From: Actinomycetes bacterium
Lineage (GTDB): Bacteria; Actinomycetota; Acidimicrobiia; Acidimicrobiales; RAAP-2
Length of the DNA stretch: 9,198 nucleotides
NCBI GenBank assembly: GCA_021850345.1
Contig: JAJZMN010000223.1
Span: 1 to 9,198, forward strand
Reading direction: 5' to 3'
Part shown: piece by piece, positions 6,829 to 9,198 of the stretch
Layout: each line of letters begins with the position of its first letter
Position numbering within the stretch: the first letter of the stretch is position 1
Made by a program: the position numbers and the translations under genes
Notes under the pieces: generated by a model
The model's input: the letters and a program-made list of their open reading frames with translations, nothing else
What the model was told of the DNA's origin: nothing
Databases searched by the model: none

Positions 6829-7428
6829 GTGCGCATCTACACCCGCAAGGGCGACGACGGCACCACCGGACTCCTCTACGGCGGCCGTGTCGGGAAGGCC
6901 AGCCCTCGCATCGAGCTCAACGGGGCTGTCGACGAGGCACAGGCCGCGCTCGGCGCAGCCAGGGCGGAGTCGGACCCCGGCTCGGAGCTCGACGAGCTGC
7001 TGGTCGTGCTCGAACGGGAGCTGTACGTGCTGATGGCGGAAGTTGCGACCGCCCCGGAGAACCGAGGAAAGCTGGTACCCGGAAAGAGCCTGGTCACCGA
7101 GCCGATGGTGCTGCGGCTCGAAGAGTGGATCGACCGGCTGGGAGATCGGTTCCCGATGCCGAGCGAGTTCGTCGTCCCCGGCGCCAACCGGGTCTCGGCT
7201 GCCCTCGACGTCGCCCGCACCGTCGTGCGCAGGGCAGAGCGGGTGCTTGCGGCGACGGGGCCGCTCCACGAGGGGCCGACCGGGAGCCCCGGTGCAGATG
7301 CCGTGGCCTCGCACGTCGGGCCCTACCTCAACCGATTGTCGGACTTGCTCTGGACGATGGCACGCTGGCAGGAAGGGGAGGTCCATTTGACTGCCAGGGA
7401 GCGTTCGGCCCCCCGCGGCAGGGACTGA
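6829..7428 (+). CDS. PduO-type ATP:cob(I)alamin adenosyltransferase
   Basis: This 199-residue enzyme transfers the 5'-deoxyadenosyl group of ATP to cob(I)alamin, making adenosylcobalamin for radical enzymes such as methylmalonyl-CoA mutase. Family features visible are the N-terminal ATP loop IYTRKGDDGTTGL (3-15), a VDEAQAALGAAR helix (usually VDELNAxLG), VVPGAN where most members have PGG, ARTVVRRAER (129-138) with the ATP/B12-contacting Arg cluster, and YLNRLSDLLW (166-175). Length fits a stand-alone PduO N-terminal-type enzyme. GTG 6829 is chosen because the family starts with M-R-I-Y-T-R; no alternative lies nearby and no Shine-Dalgarno precedes it. The gene is divergent from metH and 62 bp upstream of pepA. 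Symbols used for this family vary (pduO, mmaB, cobO), so none is given. Confidence 0.93.
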   Translation: MRIYTRKGDDGTTGLLYGGRVGKASPRIELNGAVDEAQAALGAARAESDPGSELDELLVVLERELYVLMAEVATAPENRGKLVPGKSLVTEPMVLRLEEWIDRLGDRFPMPSEFVVPGANRVSAALDVARTVVRRAERVLAATGPLHEGPTGSPGADAVASHVGPYLNRLSDLLWTMARWQEGEVHLTARERSAPRGRD

Positions 7429-7476
7429 CCCAGCGCGCAGGACGTCGCGGGTGACGAATGCCCGAGCGCCTGCATC

Positions 7477-7486
7477 GAGGAGGTGA
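7477..7486 (+). promoter_or_regulatory. Strong ribosome binding site of pepA
   Basis: GAGGAGGTGA is an almost full match to the complement of the 16S rRNA 3' end, with AGGAGG ending 7 bases before ATG 7491. It decides the start: the in-frame ATG at 7458 has no such site and would place this motif inside the coding region. Confidence 0.85.
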
Positions 7487-7490
7487 GCTG

Positions 7491-9050
7491 ATGCTCGATT
7501 TCGACGTGGCGACGACGGTGCCCGAGGGTGTCGTCGCCATTGGCGTTCCGGTGGTCGCCGTCGCCCCACCAGCAGTGAGCGGCGAAACCTCCGTCGAATG
7601 GCTCGTCGACACCGGGAGCGTGGACGGCCACGCCGGGGGCGTGGTCCGAGGGCTGATGCCGGGCGTGCCCGACGTCTCCTGGCTGCGACGCCAGGGCTTC
7701 ACCGCCGGAAAGGGCGCTGCCTTGCCCCTCCGGGGGGCGTCCGGGCCCCCCGCGGTCGTCCTCCTCGGGCTCGGCGAGCGGGCGGGCCTGGACCCCGAGC
7801 GCTGGCGTCTTGCCGCCGCGGCGCTCGTCCGCGCGTCGGGAGAGGGCGGGGGGACCGCGGTGATGCTGGTTCCCGAGGACCCACCGGGTGGCGACGAGAT
7901 GTCAGTGGCCGCGGCGATCGCGGAGGGCGCGGCGCTCGCGAGCTACCGATTCGACGCCTACCGCACCACGCCCCAGACCGAAGGGATCGATCGGCTCCTC
8001 GTCGTCGGCCATGGGGACTGGGAGAAGGGGCTCCGACGGGGCGCCACGACTGCCGCGGCGGTCGCGTTCGCCCGCGACCTGGTCAACACGCCTCCGAGCG
8101 ACATGACCCCGCGTGAGCTGGCCGAACGTGTACGTGAGCGGCTCTCCGGGCTCCAGGGAACGACGGTGGAGATCTGGGACGAGGAACAGATCGCGGCGGA
8201 ACGGCTCGGCGGCCTCCTCGCGGTCGCGCGCGGTTCGGGAGAGCCTCCTCGGCTCGTGCGGGCGACGTACACGCCGTCGGGCGCGCACGCCGGTGCCGGC
8301 GACGGTGCCCCTCACGTGGTACTGGTGGGCAAGGGCATCACCTTCGACTCCGGAGGACTGTCGCTCAAGACGGCCGACGGGATGGTGACCATGAAGACCG
8401 ACATGACCGGTGCCGCCGTCGTGCTCGCCGTCACCTCGGCGTGCGCAGCGCTCGAAGTGCCGGTGAAGGTGACGGCGATCGCGCCGATGTCCGAGAACAT
8501 GCCCGGCGGACGGGCACAGAAGCCCGGTGACGTGTTTACGGCACGAAACGGCAAGACCGTGGAGGTGCTCAACACCGACGCCGAGGGCCGCCTCGTCCTC
8601 GCCGACGGGCTGTCGCTCGCCGCCGAGCTTTCACCCGACGCGATCATCGACGTGGCGACGCTCACCGGGGCACAGGTGGTGGCACTGGGAAAGGGGATCG
8701 CCGCGCTGCTCGGGAACGACCCCCGCCTGATGGAGGCGCTGCAGGCTGCCGGAGCGCGCGCAGGCGAGCGTCTGTGGCCCCTGCCGCTGCCGGACGATTA
8801 CCGCGAGCACATCGACTCGGAGATCGCGGACATGAAGAACATGGGAAGGCCTCGCGAGGCCGGGACGATCGCCGCGGCGATGTTGCTCGCCCGCTTCGTC
8901 GACGGTGCGCCGTGGGCGCATCTGGACATCGCCGGGCCAGCGCGCGCTGAAGAGAGCTCGGGATACTTCTCGAAGGGCGCGACGGCATTCGGCGTTCGGG
9001 CGCTCCTCGATTACCTCGTGCACTACCCGCCCTCGGACCCCGGGCGGTAG
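7491..9050 (+). CDS. pepA: Leucyl aminopeptidase (M17 family, cytosol aminopeptidase)
   Basis: A 519-residue M17 metallopeptidase that removes N-terminal amino acids from peptides in the cytoplasm, probably as a hexamer with two metal ions per subunit. The catalytic half (~190-510) holds all expected residues: Lys281 and Asp286 in VGKGITFDSGGLSLK, catalytic Lys293, Asp304 in MKTDMTGAA, and NTDAEGRLVLAD with Asp363, Glu365 and Arg367. Other family blocks are DLVNTPPSDMTP, APMSENMPGG, DVATLTGAQ, WPLPLPDDYREHIDSEIADM and AHLDIAGPA. The N-terminal ~170 residues form the variable regulatory-type domain. A longer frame starts at 7458, but the strong ribosome binding site at 7477-7486 points to ATG 7491. 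No promoter is evident in the 62-bp gap after the adenosyltransferase gene, so co-transcription with its own strong translation start is likely. The stop codon lies inside a 25-bp tandem repeat. Confidence 0.96.
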   Translation: MLDFDVATTVPEGVVAIGVPVVAVAPPAVSGETSVEWLVDTGSVDGHAGGVVRGLMPGVPDVSWLRRQGFTAGKGAALPLRGASGPPAVVLLGLGERAGLDPERWRLAAAALVRASGEGGGTAVMLVPEDPPGGDEMSVAAAIAEGAALASYRFDAYRTTPQTEGIDRLLVVGHGDWEKGLRRGATTAAAVAFARDLVNTPPSDMTPRELAERVRERLSGLQGTTVEIWDEEQIAAERLGGLLAVARGSGEPPRLVRATYTPSGAHAGAGDGAPHVVLVGKGITFDSGGLSLKTADGMVTMKTDMTGAAVVLAVTSACAALEVPVKVTAIAPMSENMPGGRAQKPGDVFTARNGKTVEVLNTDAEGRLVLADGLSLAAELSPDAIIDVATLTGAQVVALGKGIAALLGNDPRLMEALQAAGARAGERLWPLPLPDDYREHIDSEIADMKNMGRPREAGTIAAAMLLARFVDGAPWAHLDIAGPARAEESSGYFSKGATAFGVRALLDYLVHYPPSDPGR

Positions 9051-9090
9051 GACGAGCCGCTCGCACGGGCGGTAGGACGAGCCGCTCGCA
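9041..9090 (+). repeat. Perfect 25-bp tandem duplication spanning the pepA stop codon
   Basis: Bases 9041-9065 and 9066-9090 are identical. The unit begins CGGGCGGTAGG and ends CCGCTCGCA. The first copy encodes the last PepA residues Gly-Arg and the TAG stop, so the second copy carries the same codons without function. Each unit contains the short inverted repeat CGAG-CCG-CTCG. The exact identity suggests a recent slippage duplication. It may also fold as part of the pepA 3' end. Confidence 0.9.
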
Positions 9091-9096
9091 CCGGGA

Positions 9097-9143
9097 GGCA
9101 GGACGCGCAAGGCGGCAGGACGCGCAAGGCGGCAGGACGCGCA
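9097..9143 (+). repeat. 17-bp tandem repeat, about 2.8 copies
   Basis: GGCAGGACGCGCAAGGC occurs at 9097-9113 and 9114-9130, and its first 13 bases recur at 9131-9143. It shares the core GGYAGGACG with the 25-bp repeat just upstream, giving five cores at 9046, 9071, 9097, 9114 and 9131. I see no coding potential in 9051-9198 and no recognisable gene after the repeats. Confidence 0.88.
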
Positions 9144-9198
9144 GCACTGCCAAGCGACGGTGCTTCGTGCCGCGTCGCGCCGGACGTTCTCGGCCCCC

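Noticed and set aside
4160..7033. A 957-codon open frame on the plus strand opposite metH
   Set aside because: It is the complementary frame of a GC-rich gene and its product shows no recognisable domain. metH on the other strand explains the whole region with every family motif, and the frame also runs into the adenosyltransferase gene out of phase.
7437..7444. GCAGGACG between the adenosyltransferase and pepA, matching the repeat core after pepA
   Set aside because: It is a single 8-base match in GC-rich DNA and could easily be chance.
7458..7490. Upstream ATG for pepA
   Set aside because: It adds 11 residues without a ribosome binding site and would bury the strong GAGGAGGTGA motif that serves ATG 7491.
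9041..9143. A CRISPR array
   Set aside because: The repeats are directly adjacent with no unique spacers, the units are 17 and 25 bp, and no cas gene is present.
1..9198. A new multi-gene defence, mobile or secretion system
   Set aside because: Every sizeable gene except the DUF2510 protein belongs to a known housekeeping family. There are no integrase, transposase, toxin-antitoxin or nuclease motifs and no shift in base composition.

Overview
The window is GC-rich DNA with very high third-position GC, tightly packed genes and GTG starts. It suggests a high-GC actinobacterium. The LipA half resembles actinobacterial lipoyl synthases, and the small membrane protein carries a DUF2510 domain, which is common in Actinobacteria. 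A deep lineage such as Acidimicrobiia is a guess and cannot be settled from this sequence.

Layout. (1) Plus strand, 2-2625: the 3' part of an E2 (dihydrolipoamide acyltransferase) gene of a 2-oxoacid dehydrogenase complex. After 2 bases it is followed by a single open frame encoding octanoyltransferase (LipB) joined to lipoyl synthase (LipA). (2) Minus strand, 6784-2542: cobalamin-dependent methionine synthase (metH), then a small single-pass membrane protein with a C-terminal DUF2510 domain. Its 3' end overlaps the 3' end of the lipB-lipA frame by 84 bp. (3) Plus strand, 6829-9050: a PduO-type cob(I)alamin adenosyltransferase divergent from metH across 44 bp, then an M17 leucyl aminopeptidase (pepA) with a near-perfect ribosome binding site. 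The window ends in about 150 bp of non-coding sequence that begins with two families of short tandem repeats, one of which includes the pepA stop codon.

How the genes fit together. The first cluster pairs a lipoate-dependent E2 with both enzymes of endogenous lipoate assembly: octanoyl transfer by LipB, then sulfur insertion by LipA. The metH/adenosyltransferase pair shares cobalamin as cofactor and a very short divergent control region. PepA is a general peptidase with no evident link to its neighbours.

The genes are mostly housekeeping, and I did not find a clearly new multi-gene system. The points most worth checking are the in-frame LipB-LipA fusion, the overlapping convergent gene ends with nested inverted repeats, the back-to-back promoter-like motifs between metH and the adenosyltransferase, and the repeat cluster after pepA.
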